Positions 1-7,439 of a stretch of 28,244 nt of DNA are shown here, piece by piece. The stretch covers positions 1-28,244 of the forward strand of contig JAKSDC010000099.1 of NCBI GenBank assembly GCA_022360275.1, in the 5' to 3' direction. The translations under genes and the position numbers were made by a program. The DNA comes from Chlorobiales bacterium (GTDB taxonomy: Bacteria; Bacteroidota; Chlorobiia; Chlorobiales; Chlorobiaceae). Each line of letters opens with the position of its first letter. The stretch's first letter is position 1. The notes beneath the pieces were generated by a model. It had not been told where the DNA came from. It did no database searches and saw only the letters and a program-made list of their open reading frames with translations.

Positions 1-86
1 AGCCTGTTGAGCAGAGTTGATTTACCCGCGTTCGGAGGGCCGACAATAGCCGCATACCCGCAGGCGAAAGCTGTTTCCTTGAACAT
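1..86 (-). CDS. era: GTPase Era, N-terminal fragment (runs off window)
   Basis: Only the first 28 codons are inside the window, read leftwards from the ATG at 86-84. The visible peptide has a short lead and then GPPNAGKST at residues 16-24, a P-loop (G1) motif of the form GxxNxGKS typical of TrmE-Era-EngA GTPases. A P-loop this close to the N-terminus, in the context AAIVGPPNAGKSTLLN, fits Era, which binds 16S rRNA and helps 30S subunit maturation. Der (EngA) is the main alternative; its first P-loop also lies near the N-terminus, but the PPNAGKST wording is more Era-like. The gene is divergent from rodA. The family is secure, the exact member is an inference from one motif. Confidence 0.75.
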   Translation of the reverse strand, partial: MFKETAFACGYAAIVGPPNAGKSTLLNR

Positions 87-164
87 GAATTAATGGTTTG
101 GGCGCTTATGGAATGCTTGTACTATACTAAAAATTTATGGTAAAAAAGGGAAGGATTAAGGAGC

Positions 165-250
165 AGGGACGAATGTCTTGATTCCGGCTTCTGAATTCGG
201 AATTCTTCATTCAACGACTCAACAGTTCAACAAATCAACACTATTTCGAT
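165..250. repeat. Degenerate intergenic word-repeat block (era-rodA gap)
   Basis: The gap between the divergent era and rodA genes holds no ORF. It contains an EcoRI-rich run (gattccggcttctgaattc) and then a CAAC-rich run at 209-249 with repeated ATTCAAC/CTCAAC/TTCAAC words. The second run closely matches 10141-10175, where the same words come in nearly the same order. It belongs to the dispersed repeat family described in the findings. Confidence 0.6.
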
Positions 251-269
251 TTTTGATCAGAGGGACGGT

Positions 270-1496
270 ATGGCTAATCGCTACAACAAACTTGATGTCT
301 GGTTGTTCGGATTTATGGCAGGCCTTGTGATTTTCGGCCTTCTTGCAATATACAGTGCCAGTAACGGGGTAGGCGCGATAGATCTTTTCTATAAACAACT
401 TGCATGGTTTGGGATTGGTCTGATCGTTATGGCTCTTATTTATTATACCGATTACCGAAAGATAATGGAGTATTCCTATGGTTTATATATTGCAGGTTTG
501 TTTTTGTTGGTGCTGGTGTTGTTTTTCGGAACAAAGGTATCAGGCGCTACAAGCTGGGTACGTATAGGATTTGTCAGTATACAGCCGTCGGAGATTGCAA
601 AAGTTACCACTATTCTTGCTCTTGCCAGATATCTTTCGAGTGACAATACGGATATAAACTCTCTCAATGATGTTTTTCTGGCGATTGCTATTGCTCTGGT
701 GCCGGCAGGTCTCGTCATGCTTCAACCCGACATGGGTACGACACTGACCTATCTTTCCTTTATTTTTCCGGTAATGATTATGGCAGGGTTCAATGTGTAT
801 TATTTGCTTTTGATGGTTACCCCTTTCCTTCTTACCGTGGTGGGTTTTTTCAATATTTATATGCTTGTCGCGCTTACGATAATTATTTTTGTGCTGCTTG
901 TTTTTATTCGTAAAGGGTTTCATTTTTCGCAGCTTGTTGTCTCGCTTTGCGGTTTTATGGGTGGTCTTTTCACTTTCCGTTTTGCTGCGGATATTTTGCA
1001 GCCTCATCAAATGAAGCGTATTCAAACCTTCCTGGACCCGATGTCGGATCCTCAAGGGGCGGGTTACAATGCCCTGCAGGCGAAAATTGCGATAGGCTCC
1101 GGGGGAATATTCGGAAAAGGGTTCCTGGAAGGAACACAGACGCAATTGCGTTTTATCCCGGCACAGTGGACTGATTTTATTTTCTGCGTTATCGGTGAAG
1201 AGATGGGGTTGGTCGGGAGCATACTCTTGCTCGGTCTTTTTCTTGCCCTGTTGCTGAGAATGCTCTGGCTCGTAAGTGTTATCAAAAACAAATTTGTCGA
1301 ACTGACGCTGGTCGGCTTTGTTTCTCTTTGGCTGGTTCACGTCATGATCAATATCGGAATGACCATTGGTCTTTTTCCTGTTATAGGTGTCCCTCTACCG
1401 TTTCTTTCTTACGGAGGGTCTTCACTTCTGGGCAACATGGTAATGGTTGCTCTCGCGTTGAACTTTTTCAGAAACAAGCGGAATTTGGGGTACTGA
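270..1496 (+). CDS. rodA: Rod shape-determining peptidoglycan polymerase RodA (SEDS family)
   Basis: A 408-residue, highly hydrophobic protein with about ten membrane segments, the usual SEDS size. RodA polymerises glycan strands from lipid II in the elongasome, working with a class-B PBP. Family signatures: SWVRIG-FVSIQPSEIAK at about 95-111; QPDMGT at 152-157, whose Asp154 is the expected catalytic acid; FIPAQWTDFIF at 295-305, the counterpart of the usual FxPEQHTDFIF; and GVPLPFLSYGGSS at 373-385. The start ATG is preceded by AGAGGGACGG, a plausible ribosome-binding site. RodA is preferred over FtsW because of its length and the absence of a long cytoplasmic tail. No mreBCD or pbp2 genes are adjacent in the window, so the assignment rests on the protein itself. 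The downstream side runs at once into word repeats. Confidence 0.88.
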   Translation: MANRYNKLDVWLFGFMAGLVIFGLLAIYSASNGVGAIDLFYKQLAWFGIGLIVMALIYYTDYRKIMEYSYGLYIAGLFLLVLVLFFGTKVSGATSWVRIGFVSIQPSEIAKVTTILALARYLSSDNTDINSLNDVFLAIAIALVPAGLVMLQPDMGTTLTYLSFIFPVMIMAGFNVYYLLLMVTPFLLTVVGFFNIYMLVALTIIIFVLLVFIRKGFHFSQLVVSLCGFMGGLFTFRFAADILQPHQMKRIQTFLDPMSDPQGAGYNALQAKIAIGSGGIFGKGFLEGTQTQLRFIPAQWTDFIFCVIGEEMGLVGSILLLGLFLALLLRMLWLVSVIKNKFVELTLVGFVSLWLVHVMINIGMTIGLFPVIGVPLPFLSYGGSSLLGNMVMVALALNFFRNKRNLGY

Positions 1497-1499
1497 AAG

Positions 1500-1588
1500 G
1501 GAGGTTCGGAATTTGGAAGCCAGAAGCCGGAATTCTTAATCAAGAATCCAGGAGCCAGGAAGGAGGTGACTATTGAAAATTGACTAAT
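1500..1588. repeat. Word-repeat block downstream of rodA
   Basis: Immediately after the rodA stop the sequence consists of variants of GGAATTTGGAAGCC, CCAGAAGCCGGAATTC, AATCCAGGAGCCAGG and TGACTATTGAAAATTGAC. These words recur at 7461-7640, 15900-15990 and 22750-22860. The block is broken at 1588 by a MITE-like element and resumes at 1731 (TAATGAATAATGAAGG). Confidence 0.6.
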
Positions 1589-1730
1589 GGGCATCTCTAA
1601 AAAGTGTCATGAGCGGTTCGAGTGCACGGCGGATGGAGCGCAGAAACCGGAGCGTACTAATTGTACGTGAGGATTTCGAGCACCACCCAACGCAGCAATC
1701 GAGACGCGCAATAAGTTTTTAGAGGTGCCC
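1589..1730. mobile_element. MITE-like palindromic element, copy 1
   Basis: A 142-bp non-coding element with 15-bp terminal inverted repeats: GGGCATCTCTAAAAA at 1589-1603 and TTTTTAGAGGTGCCC at 1716-1730, one mismatch. The interior has gcgcagaaaccggagcgtac, a GTAC-attGTAC palindrome and gaggatttcgagcacc, all shared with the copy at 26630-26776. It is flanked by TAAT on both sides (1585-1588 and 1731-1734). Removing the element plus one TAAT restores TTGACTAATGAATAATG, a normal word of the surrounding repeat family. This looks like a real insertion with a 4-bp target duplication. No transposase is encoded; a trans-acting enzyme is inferred. Confidence 0.75.
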
Positions 1731-1790
1731 TAATGAATAATGAAGGATAATAGGAAGAGAGGCCATTGTTATGCGGCTATTTTGAGGGAT

Positions 1791-1820
1791 AAAAAAAGCG
1801 GCCGGTTGGCCGCCTTTTTT
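1791..1820. terminator. Bidirectional intrinsic terminator
   Basis: A perfect 6-bp stem GCGGCC/GGCCGC (1798-1803 with 1808-1813) and a GGTT loop, with seven A on the left and six T on the right. It can end minus-strand transcripts of the 1857-2321 gene and any plus-strand read-through from rodA. Confidence 0.85.
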
Positions 1821-1856
1821 ATGGCATAGAAAGAACAGACGCGACGGGGGAAAAAT

Positions 1857-2321
1857 TTATTTGATTTTGTAAACGAAGCGCTTGCCGCCTTTGCCGGCAG
1901 GGATGCGTTCGATTTCAGGATCTGCAGTGCCGTATTTATTGAACCACAGGCTCACAGCCGTGCCTTTGGTGTTCAGGGCATCTGCAATTTCTTTTGGCTT
2001 GAACGTGCTCGATGGGTTGGATCGGAGAAGATTCTTGATGGCCTCTCCAAGCTGACCCCTGCCGTACTTCGTGTAGCCGCCTGTAACGCTTGTTACGTCC
2101 GTTCCGGCTTCAAGCTTGGAAAGGTTTTGGTCAAGCTTTTTTATCACAACGGCAAGTTCATTTTCTATGGGTCGAATACGTTCTTCGTATTCGCTCTGTA
2201 CCCGGGCAATGGAATCCTGTAGTTCTTTCTTTTTTTCAACAAGTGACTGAAACTGATCGATTCTCTGAATAAAAAGGTCATACTTGTCAGGCGTGGCCAC
2301 ATCTCGTTTGTTTATGCTCAT
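1857..2321 (-). CDS. Conserved-looking small coiled-coil protein with winged-helix-like C-terminus, function unknown
   Basis: A 154-residue soluble protein that I do not recognise by name. Residues about 13-75 are rich in Glu, Lys, Gln, Leu and Ile with heptad-like spacing (QSLVEKKKELQDSIARVQSEYEE...), predicting a coiled coil. Residues about 83-154 (GRGQLGEAIKNLLRSNP, then KPKEIADALNTKGTAVSLWFNKYG, then PAGKGGKRFVYKIK) read like a small winged-helix domain: a helix, a turn, a recognition-type helix and a beta wing ending in FVYK. A DNA-binding or dimerising regulatory role is possible but inferred. It is divergent from mtaB and ends 36 bp before a strong terminator, so it is probably a single-gene unit. 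No convincing Shine-Dalgarno precedes the start. Confidence 0.7.
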   Translation of the reverse strand: MSINKRDVATPDKYDLFIQRIDQFQSLVEKKKELQDSIARVQSEYEERIRPIENELAVVIKKLDQNLSKLEAGTDVTSVTGGYTKYGRGQLGEAIKNLLRSNPSSTFKPKEIADALNTKGTAVSLWFNKYGTADPEIERIPAGKGGKRFVYKIK

Positions 2322-2477
2322 TTCGTGTGTCCGTTTTATTGTTATTCATAAATACTATATCTTCACAGCTTAAATATAAAAGAAATGATATATGGAAACA
2401 ATATGTTTGTTCTTTTTTATGAGTGAAGAAATACACGTTATCTATGATGACTATTGGGTGAGGTAAATAGCTGGGAA

Positions 2478-2617
2478 AAAGTGATCGAAAAACTTCATCC
2501 AAGTGCAAGGCGAACGGAGTGAGCCCGGGGATGACTGACGACAGCCTCATGACGATTTTGATCCCGACTTGCCGGGATAACAAGGCAAATGAATCGCGGA
2601 ATAAATAAAGATGTCCT
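2478..2617. repeat. Decayed copy of the MITE-like element in the 2322-2703 gap
   Basis: The 380-bp gap between the divergent genes has no ORF worth calling. Two segments match the element at 26630-26776 exactly: 15 nt at 2505-2519 (gcaaggcgaacggag) and 17 nt at 2590-2606 (tgaatcgcggaataaat). The right edge AAAGATGTCC resembles the inverted terminus. The middle differs and carries a separate hairpin, ATCCCG-acttgc-CGGGAT, at about 2561-2578. No intact left terminus is seen. I read it as an old, recombined copy. Confidence 0.5.
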
Positions 2618-2703
2618 TAAAAGTGGTTGTGTATTGTGCTGTAAAATATATGTGTATTTATGATTTTAATTGTTGATTTGCAATATTCGTTGCGAGTGCC
2701 GCT

Positions 2704-4059
2704 ATGAATGAGGAAAAGAAAAAAAAACGTGTTCTGATCAAAACACTTGGTTGCAAACTCAACTATGCGGAAACTTCGGCGATACTTGAAGGTTTCTTTC
2801 AAAGCGGTTGGAAGATAGCAGCCGGCGGTGAAACACCGGATCTTGTCATTATACATACTTGTGCCGTGACTGGTCAGGCTGGACAGAAGTCAAGGCAGCA
2901 GATAAGGAAAATGATAAAAAGGTATCCGCAAAGCAGAATTGCTGTGGTTGGGTGCTATGCACAATTGAGCCCTGACACCATTGAGACTATCAGTGGGGTT
3001 GATGTTATTCTTGGATTTCATGAAAAGTTTATAACAAAAAAATATATATCTGATTCCGAAAGAGCGATATACAGGGAAGTATCCTCTTTGGGAGCAATGC
3101 AAGAGGCTGTTCCGGCTCATTCGCTGCTGTATGACAGGGCATCGGGAAGAACACGTGCTTTTCTGAAAATTCAGGACGGATGTGATTATGGCTGTGCTTA
3201 CTGTACCATCCCGCTTGCCCGGGGAAGATCCCGATCCGTCCCTTTTGAGAAGGTTATGGAGGGCGCTGCCAGGCTTGCTGCAGCAGGATATCGTGAAATT
3301 GTATTGACCGGTGTCAATATTGCAGACTACCGTAGCGGGTCGGCAACTATTGTCGAGCTGCTTCAGGGACTGGATGCTATCGATACGGGTAGAATCAGGA
3401 TAAGCTCGATTGAGCCGGATATCCTCAGTGACCGGTTGATCGAAACTGTTGCGTCTTCGTCAAAGATCATGCCTCACTTTCATCTTCCGCTTCAGTCGGG
3501 TTCGGATGATATACTGGCGGCGATGAGGCGCCGCTACACTTCCGGAGGGTACAGGGAGCGCTTGCTGAAAGCGGTAGAAGCAATACCCGATTGTGCCGTT
3601 GGTGCCGATGTCATCACAGGATATCCGGGTGAAACCGCGGCGGATTTTCGGACTACGTTCCGGTTCCTCGAGACCCTGCCTGCAGCGTACCTGCATGTGT
3701 TTACCTGTTCTGTCAGGCCGGGAACGGCGCTTGAAGAACAGGTGTCGTCAGGCCGGCGTAAAAAAGTTCCTTCCGAAACGGCCCGCGCAAGAAGCAGCCA
3801 GCTCCTGAAACTGGCTGAAACGAAACATCGCGAGTTTGCCAGACAGTACGTTGGAAAGAAGCTCGATGTGCTTTTTGAAGAATGCAGCACTGCGGAAAGC
3901 GGGGAAAGGACCCTTTCAGGCTATTCAGGCAATTATTTGCGGGTAAACGTTACTGTTTCGAGCAGTTACGATCCTTTGAAGCTTGTGGGAAAGGAGAGGA
4001 CGGTTTCGATCGAAAATATGGATGCAGGTTTGTTTTTAGAAGGCAGATTTGTAATTTAG
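2704..4059 (+). CDS. mtaB: tRNA N6-threonylcarbamoyladenosine(37) methylthiotransferase MtaB
   Basis: A 451-residue radical-SAM methylthiotransferase that converts t6A37 to ms2t6A37 in ANN-decoding tRNAs. The N-terminal UPF0004 domain starts with KTLGCKLNYAE; Cys17, Cys53 and Cys84 are the expected ligands of the auxiliary 4Fe-4S cluster. The radical-SAM triad is C160-x3-C164-x2-C167 in DGCDYGCAYCTIP. HLPLQSGSDDIL-MRRRYT (about 260-278) is the next family signature, and residues about 380-450 fit a TRAM RNA-binding domain. The GCKLN wording (GCKxN) separates MtaB from MiaB and RimO, which have GCQMN and GCPKN types. No SD is visible before the ATG (tgcgagtgccgctATG). It begins the mtaB-apt-antiporter run. 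Confidence 0.9.
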   Translation: MNEEKKKKRVLIKTLGCKLNYAETSAILEGFFQSGWKIAAGGETPDLVIIHTCAVTGQAGQKSRQQIRKMIKRYPQSRIAVVGCYAQLSPDTIETISGVDVILGFHEKFITKKYISDSERAIYREVSSLGAMQEAVPAHSLLYDRASGRTRAFLKIQDGCDYGCAYCTIPLARGRSRSVPFEKVMEGAARLAAAGYREIVLTGVNIADYRSGSATIVELLQGLDAIDTGRIRISSIEPDILSDRLIETVASSSKIMPHFHLPLQSGSDDILAAMRRRYTSGGYRERLLKAVEAIPDCAVGADVITGYPGETAADFRTTFRFLETLPAAYLHVFTCSVRPGTALEEQVSSGRRKKVPSETARARSSQLLKLAETKHREFARQYVGKKLDVLFEECSTAESGERTLSGYSGNYLRVNVTVSSSYDPLKLVGKERTVSIENMDAGLFLEGRFVI

Positions 4060-4133
4060 GGGCTGTTTTGTCGGAATATCCGTTTTTGCCGAGAGTTTTT
4101 CTGATTTTTTAACCTGTCTAAACAACTACTCCA

Positions 4134-4667
4134 ATGGCTATTAAATCCCGCATACGCACCATTCCCGACTACCCGAAAAAAGGAATCATGTTCCGCGACA
4201 TTACCACTCTCCTCAAAGACCCGGTGGGATTCAGGCTTGTTATCGACCAGCTCACGCAGCATTATATCGAGAATGGAGTTGATTTTGATGTGATTATAGG
4301 CATGGAAGCAAGAGGTTTTATCATAGGTGGAGCGCTTTCCTATACTCTTGGAAAAGGATTTGTGCCAATCAGGAAACCCGGTAAACTTCCCGGCGAAGTG
4401 GTCGATCAGGAGTATCAGCTTGAATACGGTATGGACAAAGTCGAGATGCATATCGATGCTCTTGAAAAAGGAACCCGCGTTCTTCTTGTTGATGATCTGC
4501 TGGCCACCGGTGGAACAGCTCTTGCAGGAGCCGGGCTCGTCGAAAAAGTGGGAGGTGTCATTGCTGAAATGGCATTTATCGTCAATCTTCCCGATATCGG
4601 AGGTCAGAAAAAACTTGAGAGCAAAGGCTACAAACTTTATTGCCTTACTGAGTTCGAAGGGGAATAA
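4134..4667 (+). CDS. apt: Adenine phosphoribosyltransferase
   Basis: 177 residues, the standard length. The enzyme makes AMP from adenine and PRPP in purine salvage. The start IRTIPDYPKKGIMFRDITTLLKDP is the typical Apt N-terminus, GMEARGF at about 56-62 is conserved, and RVLLVDDLLATGGTA at 115-129 is the PRPP-binding motif with Asp120 and Asp121. The ATG follows actactcca, with no SD. It lies 74 nt after mtaB; the gap is T-rich without a clear hairpin. The next gene starts 5 nt after its stop, so it is probably co-transcribed with the antiporter. Confidence 0.95.
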   Translation: MAIKSRIRTIPDYPKKGIMFRDITTLLKDPVGFRLVIDQLTQHYIENGVDFDVIIGMEARGFIIGGALSYTLGKGFVPIRKPGKLPGEVVDQEYQLEYGMDKVEMHIDALEKGTRVLLVDDLLATGGTALAGAGLVEKVGGVIAEMAFIVNLPDIGGQKKLESKGYKLYCLTEFEGE

Positions 4668-4672
4668 AGAGT

Positions 4673-6157
4673 ATGAAAAACTCGCTGCTGCGTTCTCTGT
4701 TTTTGCCGGTCATTGCATCTATAGGAATGCTGGTCGGTTTCAGTACTGTTCTCTATGCCTCTGAAGCTGTCGAAGCGGCTCATACCGCTGGCGGTCATGT
4801 CTTGCAGGAAGTTATCCACCTTCCTCCGGTCTGGATGGTTATTCCTTTTGTCATAATGCTTCTCATGATCGCCACAGGTCCTCTTTTTTATCACCACTTT
4901 TGGGAGCGTCATTACCCGAAGGTAGCGGTGGGGCTGGGCGGGATTGTCGCGGTGTTTTACGCTTTCTTCATGGACAACGGCACGCACGTTTTGCTGCATA
5001 CCCTTGAAGAGTATATTTCGTTTATCGCTCTTATCTCATCGCTTTTTATCGTCTCGGGAGGCATTCTCATCAAAATAGGCACCCGCGGCAGACCGCTTGT
5101 AAACGGCGGCCTGCTGTTTTTCGGATCGATGCTTGCCGATGTCATAGGAACAACAGGTGCGTCAATGTTGCTGATCCGTCCTTATATGCGCATAAACGAG
5201 GGTCGTCTCAAGCCCTTTCATATTGTTTTCTTTATTTTTCTGGTCAGCAATGTCGGTGGCGGCCTGACCCCGATCGGTGACCCGCCTCTTTTCCTCGGGT
5301 TTCTCAAAGGGGTTCCGTTTTTCTGGATTTTGAAAGAGATATGGCATATCTGGCTGATAACGGTACTGGTGCTGATAGGGTTCTTTATGGTGCTTGACGC
5401 TATGGCCGGTAAAGGAAATGTTCCGGAAGAATTTGAAAAACATGCGGGAAAGCCATTGGAGATCAAAGGTTCACGCAGTTTTATTTTTCTTGCGGTAATT
5501 ATTGTCTCGGTGTTCATGGACCCTGCGGTTATACCCGGTTTTCCGAGTCTGCAGGACATGCTGCATGTTCCTTTCGGAATCCGTGAAGTCATCATGTTTG
5601 CTGTTGCGTTTGCCGCTTACAAGACAGCGGACCATGAAGCGATGCAAGGCAATGAATTCAATTTTGAGCCGATAAAGGAGGTTGCATTTCTCTTTATCGG
5701 GATTTTTGCAACCATGATTCCGGCACTTGAGCTTATCGAGGCTTATGCAGAGTCACATGCAGCAGAGTTTTCGGTTTCACGTTTTTACTGGCTGACCGGA
5801 TTTTTGTCGGGGGTTCTTGACAATGCTCCGACCTATCTGAACTTCCTGGCAGGCTCGATGGGTAAATTCGGCTCGGACATCGATTCCGTAGAGGCTGTAC
5901 GCAGCTTTGCCGATGGTATTCCCTCTCCGGTAACGACCGATGTTTCCTCGGATGTCTATCTTCTTGCCATATCGGTTGCTGCAGTATTTTTCGGCGCAAT
6001 GACCTATATCGGCAATGCTCCGAACTTCATGGTTAAAAATATTGCCGAACAGGCTGATGTTGACGTCCCGAGTTTCGTTGAGTATGTTTACAAATATTCG
6101 TTGCCGATACTGTTGCCTATTTTTGCCGTGATATGGTGGGTGTTTTTTAATCTTTAG
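4673..6157 (+). CDS. NhaD/CitMHS-type sodium:proton antiporter
   Basis: A 494-residue inner-membrane protein of the ion-transporter superfamily (NhaD, ArsB, CitMHS). An N-terminal hydrophobic segment ending near LYASEA could be a cleaved signal or a first membrane helix, as in some NhaD proteins. Family features include LADVIGTTGASMLLIRP (about 154-170), NVGGGLTPIGDPPLFLGF with GDPP at 202-205, and LDNAPTYLNFLAG at about 382-394. The two half-helix regions (TTGAS and DNAPTY) fit an inverted-repeat transporter. Na+/H+ exchange is the likely reaction and would suit a saline or sulfidic habitat; the substrate is inferred, since organic-anion transport occurs in related families. It begins 5 nt after apt, whose last codons supply a purine-rich GGGGAATAAAGAGT leader. 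Confidence 0.78.
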   Translation: MKNSLLRSLFLPVIASIGMLVGFSTVLYASEAVEAAHTAGGHVLQEVIHLPPVWMVIPFVIMLLMIATGPLFYHHFWERHYPKVAVGLGGIVAVFYAFFMDNGTHVLLHTLEEYISFIALISSLFIVSGGILIKIGTRGRPLVNGGLLFFGSMLADVIGTTGASMLLIRPYMRINEGRLKPFHIVFFIFLVSNVGGGLTPIGDPPLFLGFLKGVPFFWILKEIWHIWLITVLVLIGFFMVLDAMAGKGNVPEEFEKHAGKPLEIKGSRSFIFLAVIIVSVFMDPAVIPGFPSLQDMLHVPFGIREVIMFAVAFAAYKTADHEAMQGNEFNFEPIKEVAFLFIGIFATMIPALELIEAYAESHAAEFSVSRFYWLTGFLSGVLDNAPTYLNFLAGSMGKFGSDIDSVEAVRSFADGIPSPVTTDVSSDVYLLAISVAAVFFGAMTYIGNAPNFMVKNIAEQADVDVPSFVEYVYKYSLPILLPIFAVIWWVFFNL

Positions 6158-6170
6158 GAGGATTGAAGCT

Positions 6171-6557
6171 ATGAAAGGTTTTGTCCAGGCAGTAAAAGAT
6201 GGTGAAAAAGGGTTGATTTTCAGGAATTCGGTTTTTCTGCCTTTCCACCTCGAGCTGCTCAGCGTTTGGATCGGGAAAGAAATGTCGCTGCTTGCAGTCC
6301 CTGATCTTTTGACCGATTTTTGCGAAGGCAACGGCCAGCTTGCGGTTCGGGAAAGGGAGCGGTATACTAACCTCGTGTTCAGAAAGGGTGGAGATATCCG
6401 TAAGGAGCTTGGCCGAAGCAAGGGCCATATCATAATGCATGCGGCTGAAAAAGGTGCGGATATTTTCAACGAAGAAAACAGGCATTACATCAAGGTCTGT
6501 TTTACGAACAGGCACATCATTGAATTTGAGCTGGTCGAAGACCCGTTTTACTTGTAA
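6171..6557 (+). CDS. Hypothetical 128-residue protein
   Basis: I do not recognise this protein. It has a strong ribosome-binding site, AGGAGGA, overlapping the antiporter stop codon region, and the spacing of 13 nt implies translation from the same mRNA. The sequence is soluble and mixed alpha/beta, with no signal peptide or membrane helix: an N-terminal MKGFVQAVKDGEKGLIFRNS, an LLAVPDLLTDFC segment, a basic stretch RERERYTNLVFRKGGDIRKELGRSKGH (about 60-86), and a C-terminal beta-like HYIKVCFTNRHIIEFELVEDP. The basic middle might bind nucleic acid or an anionic partner, but no motif supports this. It converges on the HU gene, with 118 nt between. Confidence 0.75.
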   Translation: MKGFVQAVKDGEKGLIFRNSVFLPFHLELLSVWIGKEMSLLAVPDLLTDFCEGNGQLAVRERERYTNLVFRKGGDIRKELGRSKGHIIMHAAEKGADIFNEENRHYIKVCFTNRHIIEFELVEDPFYL

Positions 6558-6675
6558 CTGTGCCCTGTCCGTCCTCTTTTTTCTTCTGCTTCTTGCTTTT
6601 TATGCCTGCAATTTCCTGCAAGCAAGCTGCCCCTGTGCAAATCATGCGTTACGTTATACCAGATGTTTCCCTCTC

Positions 6676-6978
6676 TTACACCTTGAGGCTTTGGCTGACT
6701 GCATGCTTGAACTCCTTGGATATCTTGAACGTCGGGACGTTCTTGGCATCAACAGAGACCTTTTCGCCAGTCCGGGGATTGCGGGCAAGCCTCTGATTTT
6801 TATAGCGGATATTGAATGATCCAAATCCCCTGATCTCTATCCGTTTTCCGGTTTTCAAAGAGTCGATGATGCTTTCGAAAAGACAATCAACTACCGATTC
6901 GGTTTCATGCTTGGTCAACCCGGTCCTGTGAGAGATGGTATTAACAAGATCTGCTTTTGTCGTTGTTGTGTTTCCCAT
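6676..6978 (-). CDS. HU/IHF-family DNA-binding protein
   Basis: A 100-residue nucleoid protein that bends DNA as a dimer. It has the full family pattern: N-terminal helices (TKADLVNTISHRTGLTKHETESVVDCL), GFGSFNIRYK at 51-60, the DNA-contacting arm with RNPRTGEK at 66-73 (the arm-tip Pro is part of the HU/IHF signature), and VPTFKISKEFK at 81-91. The short polar N-terminal extension MGNTTTT and the wording RIEIRGFGSF make IHF-like behaviour possible; HU versus IHF cannot be decided here. It is 38 nt downstream of the permease gene on the same strand. A TAACGTTA palindrome lies in that 38-nt gap and could be an operator, which is speculative. Confidence 0.9.
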   Translation of the reverse strand: MGNTTTTKADLVNTISHRTGLTKHETESVVDCLFESIIDSLKTGKRIEIRGFGSFNIRYKNQRLARNPRTGEKVSVDAKNVPTFKISKEFKHAVSQSLKV

Positions 6979-7016
6979 AGTGCTTAAGTTCTAAGGTTAG
7001 ATAACGTTACCAATAA

Positions 7017-7382
7017 TTATTGTAACCACATTCTTACCGCAACAATTCCAATAAACACAGCAAAAATTTTCCGGAGCATCTCGTTTGTCAGCGACGTTGC
7101 GATTTTTGCTCCAAAGAATGCCCCGGCAAAAAGTCCGATCGCAATGATGACACCGAACCAGAGGTGTTCGGTTGTTATTTTCCCTGCCCGGTAATACTCC
7201 AGTACACCGAGAATGCCCACCGGAAGAAGCAGTGCAACCAGGGAGGTTGCGTTAGCGGTATGCTGGGTGAAACCCATAATCAGGACAAGCGACGGGACAA
7301 TAATGAGGCCCCCGCCTACTCCAAACATCCCTGAAAGGACTCCGGCAGCCAACCCGGTGAGCAACATCCAGAAAATCTGCAT
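7017..7382 (-). CDS. Half-size TauE/SafE (TSUP) family permease
   Basis: A 121-residue membrane protein with four predicted helices. The start GLAAGVLSGMFGVGGGLIIVPSLV is the hallmark of TSUP repeats, and TANATSLVALLLP continues the motif. Full-length members are about 240-270 residues with two such repeats; only one is present here. The ORF has its own start, a good SD (TGGAGAAACAGGTC before ATG) and a natural stop, so it looks like a single-repeat protein that could work as a dimer rather than a truncation. Family members export sulfite, sulfoacetate or other anions. In a sulfur-oxidising phototroph, sulfur-oxyanion export is attractive but not shown. It may be transcribed with the HU gene. 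Confidence 0.8.
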   Translation of the reverse strand: MQIFWMLLTGLAAGVLSGMFGVGGGLIIVPSLVLIMGFTQHTANATSLVALLLPVGILGVLEYYRAGKITTEHLWFGVIIAIGLFAGAFFGAKIATSLTNEMLRKIFAVFIGIVAVRMWLQ

Positions 7383-7439
7383 GACCTGTTTCTCCAGTAA
7401 AATGTTAACCTGCTTTGTGCCTCTGCGAGAAGCAGTGAT

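Noticed and set aside
540..1340. A 266-codon minus-strand ORF opposite rodA
   Set aside because: The protein is Lys/Asn/His/Gln-rich because it reads the hydrophobic RodA codons in antisense. It has no motif or SD.
2287..2583. A 98-codon minus-strand ORF over the decayed repeat
   Set aside because: It overlaps the start of the 1857-2321 gene and consists largely of repeat-derived sequence.
6560..6819. Short plus-strand ORFs with a hydrophobic or signal-like start between the 128-residue gene and HU
   Set aside because: They run into the HU gene in antisense, and the only coding support is a chance hydrophobic stretch (SSFFFCFLLFM).
7017..7382. TauE/SafE gene as a truncated pseudogene
   Set aside because: It has its own SD, an intact single repeat and a natural stop; the downstream DNA does not encode a second repeat in another frame.
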